DNA from: CALBPI01 sp039814545
Lineage (GTDB): Bacteria; Pseudomonadota; Gammaproteobacteria; Steroidobacterales; Woeseiaceae
Assembly (NCBI GenBank): GCA_039814545.1
Contig: JBCCBB010000006.1
Coordinates: forward strand, 4,256 to 68,255
DNA length: 64,000 nucleotides
Direction of reading: 5' to 3'
Of this stretch, positions 44,490 through 52,580 are shown one piece after another; position 1 is the stretch's first letter, and each line of letters begins with the position of its first letter. The notes below the pieces were generated by a model. The model saw nothing but the letters and a program-made list of their open reading frames with translations. It had not been told where the DNA came from and did not search any database. The translations under genes were made by a program, and so were the position numbers.

Positions 44490-46016
44490 ATGGGGAACAA
44501 ACTCGAGCACATCGCCATTGTTGGTGGCGGTTCGGCGGGGTGGATGACGGCGGCGGCGCTTGCGCACGCGGTGGGTCAGAATTGCCGGATCACGCTGATC
44601 GAGTCGGAGGCTATTGGCACCGTCGGTGTGGGTGAGGCCACGATTCCCCCAATCAAGCTCTTCAACCAGCGCCTCGGTATCAGCGAGGCCGACTTCGTTC
44701 GTGCCACGCAGGGCAGCTTCAAGCTGGGCATTCAGTTTGTAGACTGGGCGCGTAAAGGCGAGGCCTACTTCCACCCATTCGGCACCTACGGCGCCGACTT
44801 CGATGTCGTGCCGCTGCACCACTACTGGCTGCAGGCGCGTGAGGCGGGACGTGCCGCCGCGCTCGACGACTATTGCATGGCCTGGGGTGCCGCGAGCCGC
44901 AGCCGGTTTTCGCAGCCTGTTCCGGACCGGCGCATGGTGCAGTCGACGTTCGACTACGCCTACCACTTTGATGCGGGGCAGTACGCCGCGTTCCTGCGCC
45001 AGTACGCTGAGGCGCGCGGCGTTACCCGGCAGGAAGGTCGCGTGGTCGACGTGGCGCTGGACGGTGAGTCGGGCGACGTCGCTTCGGTCACACTCGACGA
45101 CGGCCGTGTTGTTGAAGCGCAGTTCTGGGTTGACTGCTCGGGCTTCCGCGGCCTGCTCATCGAGCAACACCTGCACACGGGCTACCACGACTGGACGCAC
45201 TGGTTGCCCTGCGACCGCGCCATGGCGGTGCCATCGGCGCCCGCCGATGATCTCATCCCTTACACGCGCTCGACGGCCAAGGCCGCGGGCTGGCAATGGC
45301 GTATTCCACTGCAGCACCGCACGGGCAACGGGCTTGTCTACTGCAGCCGTTACCTGTCCGACGACGAGGCCGCCAGCACGCTGCTCGATGGCCTCGACAC
45401 GGAGCCACTCGGCGATCCGCGCCCGTTGCGGTTCCGCACGGGCCGGCGCCGCAAGTTCTGGAACCGCAACTGTGTCGCCATTGGCCTGGCTGCGGGCTTT
45501 ATGGAGCCGCTCGAGTCGACGAGCCTGCACCTGATCCAGACGGGCATCACGCGTCTGCTCGCGCTGTTCCCGGACGCGCGCATGGACCGGCTGGCGGCGG
45601 CCGAGTACAACCGCCTGACCGCGGCCGAGTACGAAGGCATTCGTGATTTCCTAATCCTGCATTACCACGCCACCGAACGTGACGATGCGCCGCTCTGGCG
45701 GGCCTGCGCCAACATGTCGATTCCCGATACGCTGGCTTACAAGATGGACCAATTCCGTGCCGGCGCGCGCCTCGTATCCTCGGGTGTGGAGCTGTTCCAG
45801 AACCCGAGCTGGTTGGCCGTACTTGTGGGTCAGCACGTGGAGCCTGAGCGATTCGATGCGCTCGTCGAGCAACGCCCGGATGTCGATGGCATCGGGCGGC
45901 TCGCAGGGCTCAAACGCGTGATCGCGGAGAGCGCCGAGGCTATGCCGACGCATGCCGAGTTTATTGCGCAGCACTGCCGCGCCCAGACGCCTGTCGCAGC
46001 CGCCGCTGCGGGCTAA
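44490..46016 (+). CDS. Flavin-dependent tryptophan halogenase family protein, second copy
   Basis: This 508-residue protein starts at ATG 44490 after GGGGGGCAG. It has the same layout as the first copy: FAD motif A-I-V-G-G-G-S-A-G-W, catalytic Lys78 in G-S-F-K-L-G-I, W-x-W-x-I-P as G-W-Q-W-R-I-P, and M-E-P-L-E-S-T-S. Sequence identity to the first is moderate, so they are diverged paralogues rather than a recent duplication. It lies between the periplasmic amylase and the sugar transporter, whose operator begins 5 bases after its stop. It probably acts in the cytoplasm; the substrate is unknown. Confidence 0.9.
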   Translation: MGNKLEHIAIVGGGSAGWMTAAALAHAVGQNCRITLIESEAIGTVGVGEATIPPIKLFNQRLGISEADFVRATQGSFKLGIQFVDWARKGEAYFHPFGTYGADFDVVPLHHYWLQAREAGRAAALDDYCMAWGAASRSRFSQPVPDRRMVQSTFDYAYHFDAGQYAAFLRQYAEARGVTRQEGRVVDVALDGESGDVASVTLDDGRVVEAQFWVDCSGFRGLLIEQHLHTGYHDWTHWLPCDRAMAVPSAPADDLIPYTRSTAKAAGWQWRIPLQHRTGNGLVYCSRYLSDDEAASTLLDGLDTEPLGDPRPLRFRTGRRRKFWNRNCVAIGLAAGFMEPLESTSLHLIQTGITRLLALFPDARMDRLAAAEYNRLTAAEYEGIRDFLILHYHATERDDAPLWRACANMSIPDTLAYKMDQFRAGARLVSSGVELFQNPSWLAVLVGQHVEPERFDALVEQRPDVDGIGRLAGLKRVIAESAEAMPTHAEFIAQHCRAQTPVAAAAAG

Positions 46017-46021
46017 GTTGA

Positions 46022-46035
46022 TGTAAACGTATTCA
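46022..46035. promoter_or_regulatory. LacI-type operator upstream of the sugar transporter
   Basis: TGTAAACGTATTCA differs from the malQ/receptor 14-mer TGCATACGTATTCA at two positions. It lies between the halogenase stop (46014-46016) and the transporter start (46097), consistent with control of the transporter-amylase pair by the same regulator. Confidence 0.6.
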
Positions 46036-46096
46036 TTTGTTCCTTGCGCCACGCCGTGGCACAAGGAACGGCACGCATGCTGGCTGGGGGGCAACC

Positions 46097-47617
46097 ATGC
46101 AACAAAAACCTGCACTCGGATTCTGGCAAATCTGGAACATGTGTTTCGGATTTCTCGGCATCCAGATGGGATTCGCGCTACAGAACGCGAACGTCAGCCG
46201 CATCTTTCAAACGCTTGGGGCGGAGATTGACGATGTGCCGATCCTTTGGATTGCGGCACCGCTGACGGGGCTCATCGTGCAGCCGATCATCGGCTACATG
46301 AGCGACCGCACCTGGAACCGGCTCGGTCGCCGTCGGCCGTATTTTCTGGTCGGCGCGATTCTCGCGTCGCTTGCGCTTTTTGTCATGCCCAACTCGCCGG
46401 CCCTTTGGATGGCGGCCGGCATGCTCTGGATCATGGACGCGAGCATCAACGTGTCTATGGAGCCATTCCGGGCCTTCGTCGGAGACAACCTGCCCGAGAA
46501 GCAGCGCACCGCCGGTTTCGCGATGCAGACCTTCTTCATCGGCATCGGCGCAGTGATTGCCTCGGCGCTCCCCTGGATGATGGCCAACTGGTTCGATGTC
46601 TCGAACACGGCGCCCGAGGGCGTTATCCCGGACTCCGTGAAATGGTCATTCTACATTGGCGGTGCGGCGTTTTTCGTTGCCGTAATGTGGACGGTGCTCC
46701 AGAGTGAGGAATACTCGCCCGAGGAACTGGCTGCGTTTGAGCGGGCCGGTCCCGATAGTCACACGGGCATCGATTCGATGCACCGCGCGGCGTCGAAGTA
46801 TCGCAATGGCGGACTCGCCTGCATTGCTGTGGGCGCCGCATTCACAGCATGGGTCGCGAGCTCGGGTCTCGATCAGCAGCTCTATGTGCTGGGCGGTGGC
46901 GTCGCTGCGTTCGGGCTTCTGCAAATCGTCGCTGCGCTCATGCAGAACGCCGGCAATACCGAGAATGGTGTGTACGAGGTGGTACATGACCTGTTTCACA
47001 TGCCGCGCGCCATGAAACAACTGGCCGTCGTACAGTTTTTCTCGTGGTTCGCGCTGTTCGCAATGTGGATCTATGGCACACCTGCGGTCGCTGACCACCA
47101 CTTCGGATCAACCGACCCCACCTCGGCCGCGTATAACGAGGGTGCAAACTGGGTTGGTCTGCTGTTCGGCTCCTACAACGGCTTCGCGGCACTCGCTGCC
47201 ATCGCGATCCCCCTGCTGTCGCTGAAGCTGGGATGTCGTGTCTGCCATCTCATTAACCTGGTGCTCGGTGGTCTGGGCCTCGTCAGCTTCTACTTCTTTC
47301 GCGACCCGCAGATGTTGTTTGTGTCGATGATCGGCGTAGGCATTGCCTGGGCCTCGATTCTATCGATGCCCTACGCCTTGCTGGCCAATAGCCTGCCGGC
47401 GCACAAGATGGGCGTGTACATGGGTATCTTCAATTTTTTCATCGTGATACCGCAGCTGGTCGCCGCGAGTGTGCTGGGTCTTGTCGTGCGCGACGTGTTT
47501 GAAGGGAAGGCCATCTTCGGCCTCGTGACGGGCGGCGTGCTTATGATCATCGCCGGCGGCCTGGTTTTGCTCGTTGACCGTGAAGCTGAACCTGTCGGCG
47601 TGGCGCAGCCCGCATGA
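46097..47617 (+). CDS. MFS sugar transporter (GPH/SLC45-like)
   Basis: This 506-residue membrane protein starts at ATG 46097 with a GGCTGGGGGG ribosome site. About 12 transmembrane helices can be traced (for example IWIAAPLTGLIVQPIIGYM-like and FFIVIPQLVAASVLGLVV). The conserved loop between helices 2 and 3 reads S-D-R-T-W-N-R-L-G-R-R-R-P. This Q/N-P-I-I-G-Y-x-S-D pattern belongs to the sugar:cation symporters of the GPH/SLC45 type, which includes bacterial maltose transporters such as MalY. It would move maltose or maltodextrins into the cytoplasm. Its stop overlaps the next amylase start by ATGA. Confidence 0.85.
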   Translation: MQQKPALGFWQIWNMCFGFLGIQMGFALQNANVSRIFQTLGAEIDDVPILWIAAPLTGLIVQPIIGYMSDRTWNRLGRRRPYFLVGAILASLALFVMPNSPALWMAAGMLWIMDASINVSMEPFRAFVGDNLPEKQRTAGFAMQTFFIGIGAVIASALPWMMANWFDVSNTAPEGVIPDSVKWSFYIGGAAFFVAVMWTVLQSEEYSPEELAAFERAGPDSHTGIDSMHRAASKYRNGGLACIAVGAAFTAWVASSGLDQQLYVLGGGVAAFGLLQIVAALMQNAGNTENGVYEVVHDLFHMPRAMKQLAVVQFFSWFALFAMWIYGTPAVADHHFGSTDPTSAAYNEGANWVGLLFGSYNGFAALAAIAIPLLSLKLGCRVCHLINLVLGGLGLVSFYFFRDPQMLFVSMIGVGIAWASILSMPYALLANSLPAHKMGVYMGIFNFFIVIPQLVAASVLGLVVRDVFEGKAIFGLVTGGVLMIIAGGLVLLVDREAEPVGVAQPA

Positions 47618-49272
47618 TGCGACGCGCTACAGGTTTCGTCGTCGCTTGCGCCGCGACGCTCGCAAGCTGCCAATCCGACCAGCCGGCGCCCGACCGTTTC
47701 GTCGGCACGGACCACCCGTTTGCCGCTGAGTCCGTGTACTTCGTCGTCACGGACCGCTTCGTCGATGGTGATCCGAGTAACAACTACCCGGAGCAGGGTG
47801 GTGAGAATCGGAGTTTTGACCGTCCGATCGTCAACCCTGACGGTCAGGATGCCAACCTCGGTTACCTCGGCGGTGACTTCGCCGGCATCGTGCAGAACGC
47901 GGACTACATCGCAGAGATGGGTTTCACGGCCTTGTGGCTGACACCCATCGTCGACAACCCGGATGCCGCGTTTACGGGCGGCGCTGAGGTCGGCCAAGAA
48001 GGCGCGTTCTTCACGGACAAAGGCAAGACCGGGTACCACGGGTACTGGGGTGTCAATTTCTTCGCGCTCGATGAACACCTCGTATCACCCGGGCTAGACT
48101 TTCGTGCGCTGAGCACGCAACTCGGCGACAAAGGGATCCGCGTCGTGCTCGATGTCGTGTGCAACCACGGCGCGCCGTCGTTCGACATGCCCGAAGACCT
48201 GCCCAAGTTTGGCGAGCTTTACGACCAGGACGGCACGCTCGTGGCCGACCACATGAACACGCACCCCGAAGCACTCGATGACGCCGAGCCGTTGCACGCG
48301 TTCTTCAATCGCGAGACGGACATCGCCCAGCTCTCGAATTTCAATGAGAACAATCCCGAGGTGCTCGACTACTTCGTGCGCGCGTATTCGTACTGGATCG
48401 ATCAGGGCGCGTCGGCATTTCGAATCGACACGATCAAGCATATGCCCGACGCCTATTGGGCGAAGTTTTCGGCCGAAATCCGTGAGCGCCACCCCGACTT
48501 TTTCATGTTTGCAGAGAGCTACAGTTTCGATGCCGCGGAGATCGCGCGCCACACCTGGCCCGAGAACGGCGCCATCAGCGTGCTCGATTTCCCCATGCAG
48601 TCGGCGATGTCGGATGTGTTTGGGCGCAAGCAGACGGGCTACGAGCAACTCGCCGGGGTTCTGCACCTCGACGACCAGCTCTATCAAAACCCGTACGAGC
48701 TCATGAGCTTCTACGACAACCACGACATGCGGCGCCTCGACGCCGATGCCAGTGGTTTCATTGACGCGAACAATTGGTTGTTCACGGCGCGCGGAATTCC
48801 CGTGTTCTATTACGGTTCGGAAATTGGCTTCCGCGCCGGACGCGGTGAGCATGGTGGCAACCGCGACTACTTCGGTGCCAAAAATGTCGAACGCGCTAAG
48901 TCGCACCCGATCCGCGAGCAGCTCATCAGGATTGCCAACGTGCGCCGTGAACACGTCTCGCTGCAGCGCGGTCTGCAATTCGGCCTCGAACTCGAGGGCG
49001 ATCGCGCCGCGTTCTTGCGCGTGTACCAGGATGCGGGCGTCTCAGAGACGGCGCTCGTATTACTCAACAAGGGTGATAGCGCGCAGACATTCAAAATTGA
49101 TGCGCGGGTCCGCGATCAGTCCTGGCGTGACGCGTTTGCTGGTGATGGTTCGGTCACCGGCGCCGTCACGGTGCCTGCACATGGCGTGCGCGTTCTGATC
49201 AGCGATTCGCCCATTCGCGATTCAGGATTGCTGGACGCGCTGCGCGCGTTGCAGTCTGCCGCGTCGCGCTAA
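47614..49272 (+). CDS. Lipoprotein GH13 alpha-amylase
   Basis: This 552-residue enzyme has a lipoprotein signal with perfect lipobox L-A-S-C (MMRRATGFVVACAATLASC). The catalytic barrel contains VYFVVTDRFVDGDPSNNY, VVLDVVCNHG, F-R-I-D-T-I-K-H (nucleophile Asp), F-M-F-A-E-S-Y (acid Glu) and Y-D-N-H-D-M-R-R. It is coupled to the transporter by a 4-base overlap. A surface or periplasmic lipoprotein amylase would feed oligosaccharides to the receptor or the transporter. It ends with a CTAA overlap against the regulator gene (49269-49272). Confidence 0.92.
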   Translation: MMRRATGFVVACAATLASCQSDQPAPDRFVGTDHPFAAESVYFVVTDRFVDGDPSNNYPEQGGENRSFDRPIVNPDGQDANLGYLGGDFAGIVQNADYIAEMGFTALWLTPIVDNPDAAFTGGAEVGQEGAFFTDKGKTGYHGYWGVNFFALDEHLVSPGLDFRALSTQLGDKGIRVVLDVVCNHGAPSFDMPEDLPKFGELYDQDGTLVADHMNTHPEALDDAEPLHAFFNRETDIAQLSNFNENNPEVLDYFVRAYSYWIDQGASAFRIDTIKHMPDAYWAKFSAEIRERHPDFFMFAESYSFDAAEIARHTWPENGAISVLDFPMQSAMSDVFGRKQTGYEQLAGVLHLDDQLYQNPYELMSFYDNHDMRRLDADASGFIDANNWLFTARGIPVFYYGSEIGFRAGRGEHGGNRDYFGAKNVERAKSHPIREQLIRIANVRREHVSLQRGLQFGLELEGDRAAFLRVYQDAGVSETALVLLNKGDSAQTFKIDARVRDQSWRDAFAGDGSVTGAVTVPAHGVRVLISDSPIRDSGLLDALRALQSAASR

Positions 49273-50315
49273 CGCGGGTGGCCGCCGCAGGAGCGGCGCA
49301 CGACCAGGCGCGGTTCGATCAGTGCCGATGCCACGGGGCGTTCGTGGATCAGGCCAATCAGGTTGTCTACGAGCAGCGCGCCTGCGCGCAACGTGTCCTG
49401 CCGAATCGTTGTGAGACCAGGGTTCACATAGGACGCCGCGGGAATGTCGTCGAAGCCGACCAGGCCGACATCTTCAGGTACGCGCTTGCCCAGTTCCTGC
49501 AGCGCGCGTAGTGCGCCGATTGCGATGAGGTCGGAACAGGTGACGATGCCATCAAACTCTGCGCCGCCCAGCACCAATGACTGCACGGCGATGTAGCCCG
49601 CGTTCTCGCTGTTCTCGGCATCGCGTTGCAAGGCCGGATCGGGATCGATGCCCGCCGTCTTGAGTGCGGCTTCATAGCCAAAGTAGCGCGCGCGAAACTC
49701 TGGAAAACCAGGGCCGTTGTCGCCCAGGAAGGCGATGCGCTTGCGGCCCAGTGAGAGCAAGTGTTCGGTGGACTGGCGCCCGCCCGACACGTTGTCGCAG
49801 CCCAGCGAGCGGCCATCATGCTGCTCAATCGTCGGGCCCCAGATCATGTAATGGGCGCCGCCATCGTCGAGGGCTCGTAGCTTCTCGCCGTAGTTCAGGT
49901 AGTCGCCGTAGCCGAGCAAGATGATGCCGTCGGCGCGATTACTGGCCTCGTAGCGGCCCTGCCAATTATTGCTGAGCTGCTGGAATGAGACGAGCAGGTC
50001 GTAGTCGGAGGCCGCGGCAGCGCGCGCGATACTGCCCAGCATCGAGAGAAAGAACGGGTTGATTTGCGACTCGTCGGTGCTCGAGTCCTCGAACAGCAGC
50101 AGTGCAATCGTGTTGGAGTGTCGGCTGCGCAGACCCGCGGCATTCTTGTCGACGCGGTAGTTGAGTTCGCGCGCTACTTCCATGACGCGCGCCCGCGTCT
50201 CGGGAGTGACCTCGGGGCTATTGCGCAGCGCACGCGACACGGTCGCCTGCGAAACGCCCGCGGCGTGTGCGATATCTCGAGATGTTGGCTTGCCGCTCTT
50301 CAATGGGCCCCCCAT
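49269..50315 (-). CDS. LacI family transcriptional regulator of the maltodextrin locus
   Basis: This is a 348-residue repressor. The start chosen is ATG 50315, giving a normal LacI N-terminus; the open frame extends to 50591 but that part looks non-coding. The DNA-binding helices read T-S-R-D-I-A-H-A-A-G-V-S-Q-A-T-V-S-R-A-L with hinge helix NAAGLRS. The rest is a periplasmic-binding-protein-like sugar domain (IDPDPALQ, DGIVTCSDLIAIGALRAL). The CG-centred palindromes at 37979, 37998 and 46022 fit its class. It most likely represses the receptor, malQ-glg and transporter-amylase units and is released by maltose or a related inducer; that is inference. Confidence 0.85.
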   Translation of the reverse strand: MGGPLKSGKPTSRDIAHAAGVSQATVSRALRNSPEVTPETRARVMEVARELNYRVDKNAAGLRSRHSNTIALLLFEDSSTDESQINPFFLSMLGSIARAAAASDYDLLVSFQQLSNNWQGRYEASNRADGIILLGYGDYLNYGEKLRALDDGGAHYMIWGPTIEQHDGRSLGCDNVSGGRQSTEHLLSLGRKRIAFLGDNGPGFPEFRARYFGYEAALKTAGIDPDPALQRDAENSENAGYIAVQSLVLGGAEFDGIVTCSDLIAIGALRALQELGKRVPEDVGLVGFDDIPAASYVNPGLTTIRQDTLRAGALLVDNLIGLIHERPVASALIEPRLVVRRSCGGHPR

Positions 50316-50381
50316 GCGTTCGGCCCCGCAAATGTAGCGCCCGGGCGCAGCATTTTGAACCATAGGCGTCTGGAAACCTTC

Positions 50382-50395
50382 ACAAAACGTAAACA
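50382..50395. promoter_or_regulatory. Weak candidate operator upstream of the LacI gene
   Basis: ACAAAACGTAAACA lies 67 bases upstream of the regulator start, in the 214-base gap to the divergent aminotransferase. It shares the ACGT core and parts of the arms with the 46022 operator but is clearly less similar. It would suit weak autoregulation if real. Confidence 0.3.
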
Positions 50396-50529
50396 AATCC
50401 AGGACAAGAAGTGCCGAGATGGCCGCGACCTCGCGCTCAGGCTTGCATTGCCAGAGTCGTCCGGCTCTAATTTTGGCTCCCGCGCGGCACGGCTGGTCGC
50501 CGGGCAACGCGCGGCAAGAGGGGACCAGC

Positions 50530-51633
50530 GTGATTCCATACAGAGACCTGTTCGGGCCGGGCCCGTCGAACGTGCCCGACGCGGTGCTCATCGCACTCGC
50601 TCAGCCCACGATTGGTCATCTAGACCCTGTGTTTCTCGAGGTCATGGACGATGTGGTTGCGGATCTGCGCACCTGCTTCATGACCAAGAATCCTGTGACC
50701 TTTGTGATGTCGGCGCCCGGGTCGATCGGCATGGAAGCGTCGTTCGTGAACACCGTTGAACCCGGTGACAAAGTCATCATTTGCATCAACGGGGTGTTCG
50801 GCGGTCGCATGAAGAGCATCTGCGAGCGCATCGGCGCCGAGGTGGTGACGGTCGACGACGAGTGGGGCACGCCCGTCGACCCTGAAAAACTCGCGGATGC
50901 GCTCAAAACGCATCCCGACACGGCCGTTGTCGCATTCGTTCACGCCGAAACCAGCACGGGCGTGCGCTCCGATGCCAAGACGCTCGCGTCGCTCGCCAAG
51001 GACGCGGGTTGCCTGGTTGTCGCCGACACCGTGACCTCGTTGAGCGGCGTGGAATTGCGCGTCGATGAGTGGCAACTCGATGTCGTGTACTCAGGCAGCC
51101 AGAAGTGCCTGAGCTGCGTGCCTGGATTGGCGCCGATTACATTTTCGCCTGCGGCCATCGAAAAGGCCTCGCAGCGCAAGTCGCCCGTACCCAGTTGGTT
51201 CTGCGACACCAATCTGCTTGCGCCGTACTACATGGATGGTGAGTCCAAGCGCGCCTACCACCACACCGCGCCTGTGAATTCGTTGTTCGCGATGCGCGAG
51301 GCGTTGCGCCTGGCGGTCGAGGAGGGCTTACCCGCCCGGTGGGCGCGTCACACCAACGCGGCCGAGCAGCTCTGGAAGCGGCTTGAGGCCGCAGACCTCT
51401 CGTTGCCGGTGGCAGTCGAACATCGCCTGGCACCGCTGACCGTCGTATCGATTCCGTCCAACGTCAACGACGCGGCCGTGCGCGAACGACTGTTGCAGGC
51501 GCGCAGCATCGAGATCGGTGCGGGGCTGGGCAAATTCGCGGGCAATGCCTGGCGCATTGGGCTCATGGGCGCCAACGCCTCTATCGAGCGCGCCGACTTC
51601 ATCGCCGATGCATTGATCGAAGCGTTGGGCTAG
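50530..51633 (+). CDS. Class V aminotransferase (alanine/serine-glyoxylate type)
   Basis: This 367-residue PLP enzyme starts at GTG 50530 with an AGAGGGGA ribosome site. It begins with the family motif F-G-P-G-P-S-N-V and shows a substrate-binding block GSIGMEASFVN, then HAETSTGV. The PLP Lys is in Y-S-G-S-Q-K-C-L-S. A C-terminal Arg-containing segment (W-R-I-G-L-M-G) completes it. These match alanine-glyoxylate/serine-glyoxylate aminotransferases. The physiological amino donor cannot be settled. It converges on hexR with the two stop codons directly adjacent (51633/51634). Confidence 0.85.
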   Translation: MIPYRDLFGPGPSNVPDAVLIALAQPTIGHLDPVFLEVMDDVVADLRTCFMTKNPVTFVMSAPGSIGMEASFVNTVEPGDKVIICINGVFGGRMKSICERIGAEVVTVDDEWGTPVDPEKLADALKTHPDTAVVAFVHAETSTGVRSDAKTLASLAKDAGCLVVADTVTSLSGVELRVDEWQLDVVYSGSQKCLSCVPGLAPITFSPAAIEKASQRKSPVPSWFCDTNLLAPYYMDGESKRAYHHTAPVNSLFAMREALRLAVEEGLPARWARHTNAAEQLWKRLEAADLSLPVAVEHRLAPLTVVSIPSNVNDAAVRERLLQARSIEIGAGLGKFAGNAWRIGLMGANASIERADFIADALIEALG

Positions 51634-52464
51634 TCAGCCCTTGGCTCGCGTCAGGGCCGCCTTGCTGGCGTCCAGGTAGTCGAGCGCCGCGCTGCCGGCG
51701 CGAATGGCCGTGCAAATCTGCAGCACGTCGAGCATGGCGAGCTGCGCGAGTCGGGAGCTCATCGGCGTGTACAGGGCCGTGTCTTCATCGACATCAATGA
51801 ACAGCGGCGTTTGCGCAGCCAGCGCGAGACGCGAACCCGGCGAGGTGAGCGCGATCGTTGCGGCGCCCGCGCGCACGGCATCCCCAACAGCGGAAACTAC
51901 CGCCGACGACTCGCCCGTTTTAGAGATGGCGACGAACGCGGTGTCGGCCGCGCTGACGGCGGCCGCCTGACGGATGCTTGGTTCGTCGCAAAATGCCGCG
52001 CAGGCGAGGCCCAGGCGAAAAAACTTGTTCTGTGCATCGAGCGCCACGCTCGCAGAGGCACCGACGCCCACGAACGCGATGCGGCTGGCCTGGGCCAGCG
52101 CATCCGCAGCCTGGTCCAGTCGGTCGCCGTCAACGGCCTGCTGCACCCGGCGCAACTCGCGGATACTCGCACCGATCACTTTGTCGGCAACGGTCGTGGT
52201 GGCGTCCTCAGCGGCCACCTCGGCGTGCAGTACTTCGCCGCGCGTGGCCAGGTAACCGGCCAGGCGTAAACGCATGTCCCGAAATCCTGTCGCGCCGACG
52301 CTGCGGCAGAACCGAACAACCGTGGGTTCACTGACACCGGCATTCTCGGCGAGCGTTGCCAGCCGCAGGTCGCCGAGTCGATCGGGGTGGGCGAGCAACC
52401 AGTCGGCGACGGCCATTTCGGCCGGCGACAGACGGTCACGGAGCTGACTGATGCGATCGAGCAT
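51634..52464 (-). CDS. hexR: RpiR-type regulator of the Entner-Doudoroff genes
   Basis: This is a 276-residue regulator with an N-terminal RpiR helix-turn-helix (L-S-P-A-E-M-A-V-A-D-W-L-L, then VSEPTVVRFCRSVG). A C-terminal SIS domain follows (IAFVGVGASASVALDAQNKFFRLG, then AISKTGESSAVV), which binds a phosphosugar, KDPG in characterised HexR proteins. It diverges from zwf and the intervening DNA has two HexR-like palindromes, which supports the name. No Shine-Dalgarno is seen before the ATG, because the first palindrome abuts it. Confidence 0.9.
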   Translation of the reverse strand: MLDRISQLRDRLSPAEMAVADWLLAHPDRLGDLRLATLAENAGVSEPTVVRFCRSVGATGFRDMRLRLAGYLATRGEVLHAEVAAEDATTTVADKVIGASIRELRRVQQAVDGDRLDQAADALAQASRIAFVGVGASASVALDAQNKFFRLGLACAAFCDEPSIRQAAAVSAADTAFVAISKTGESSAVVSAVGDAVRAGAATIALTSPGSRLALAAQTPLFIDVDEDTALYTPMSSRLAQLAMLDVLQICTAIRAGSAALDYLDASKAALTRAKG

Positions 52465-52478
52465 GTAGAAATACTACA
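52464..52478. promoter_or_regulatory. HexR-type operator at the hexR start
   Basis: TGTAGAAATACTACA is a perfect TGTAG/CTACA palindrome that begins within the start codon of hexR. It agrees with the known gammaproteobacterial HexR consensus, with TGTA and TACA ends and an AT-rich centre. It should allow negative autoregulation. Confidence 0.75.
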
Positions 52479-52526
52479 TGAATTCGATTGCAAATCTGGT
52501 CAAAAACCGTCGATTAGACGTTTAGC

Positions 52527-52544
52527 TGTAGTAAAATTTCGTAG
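52527..52544. promoter_or_regulatory. Second HexR-type operator, upstream of zwf
   Basis: TGTAGTAAAATTTCGTAG is an imperfect copy of the same motif: TGTAGT on the left and its partner CGTAG on the right. It lies 36 bases before the zwf start, where a repressor would block transcription. Confidence 0.65.
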
Positions 52545-52580
52545 TCTGACGGCAAGCCGTCACCTCAGGGGCCCTTACGC

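Noticed and set aside
49269..50591. Longer version of the LacI protein starting at 50591
   Set aside because: The extra 92 residues lack family similarity, run into the divergent control region and overlap the aminotransferase start.
51627..51640. GGGCT-AGTC-AGCCC hairpin over the two adjacent stop codons as a terminator
   Set aside because: The stem is only 5 bp and has no T-run on either strand.
44409..52492. The same 15-mer ATGAATTCGATTGCA occurs in the amylase/halogenase gap and in the hexR/zwf gap
   Set aside because: A shared 15-mer in a 64 kb window is expected by chance once or a few times, and no wider similarity or symmetry surrounds it.
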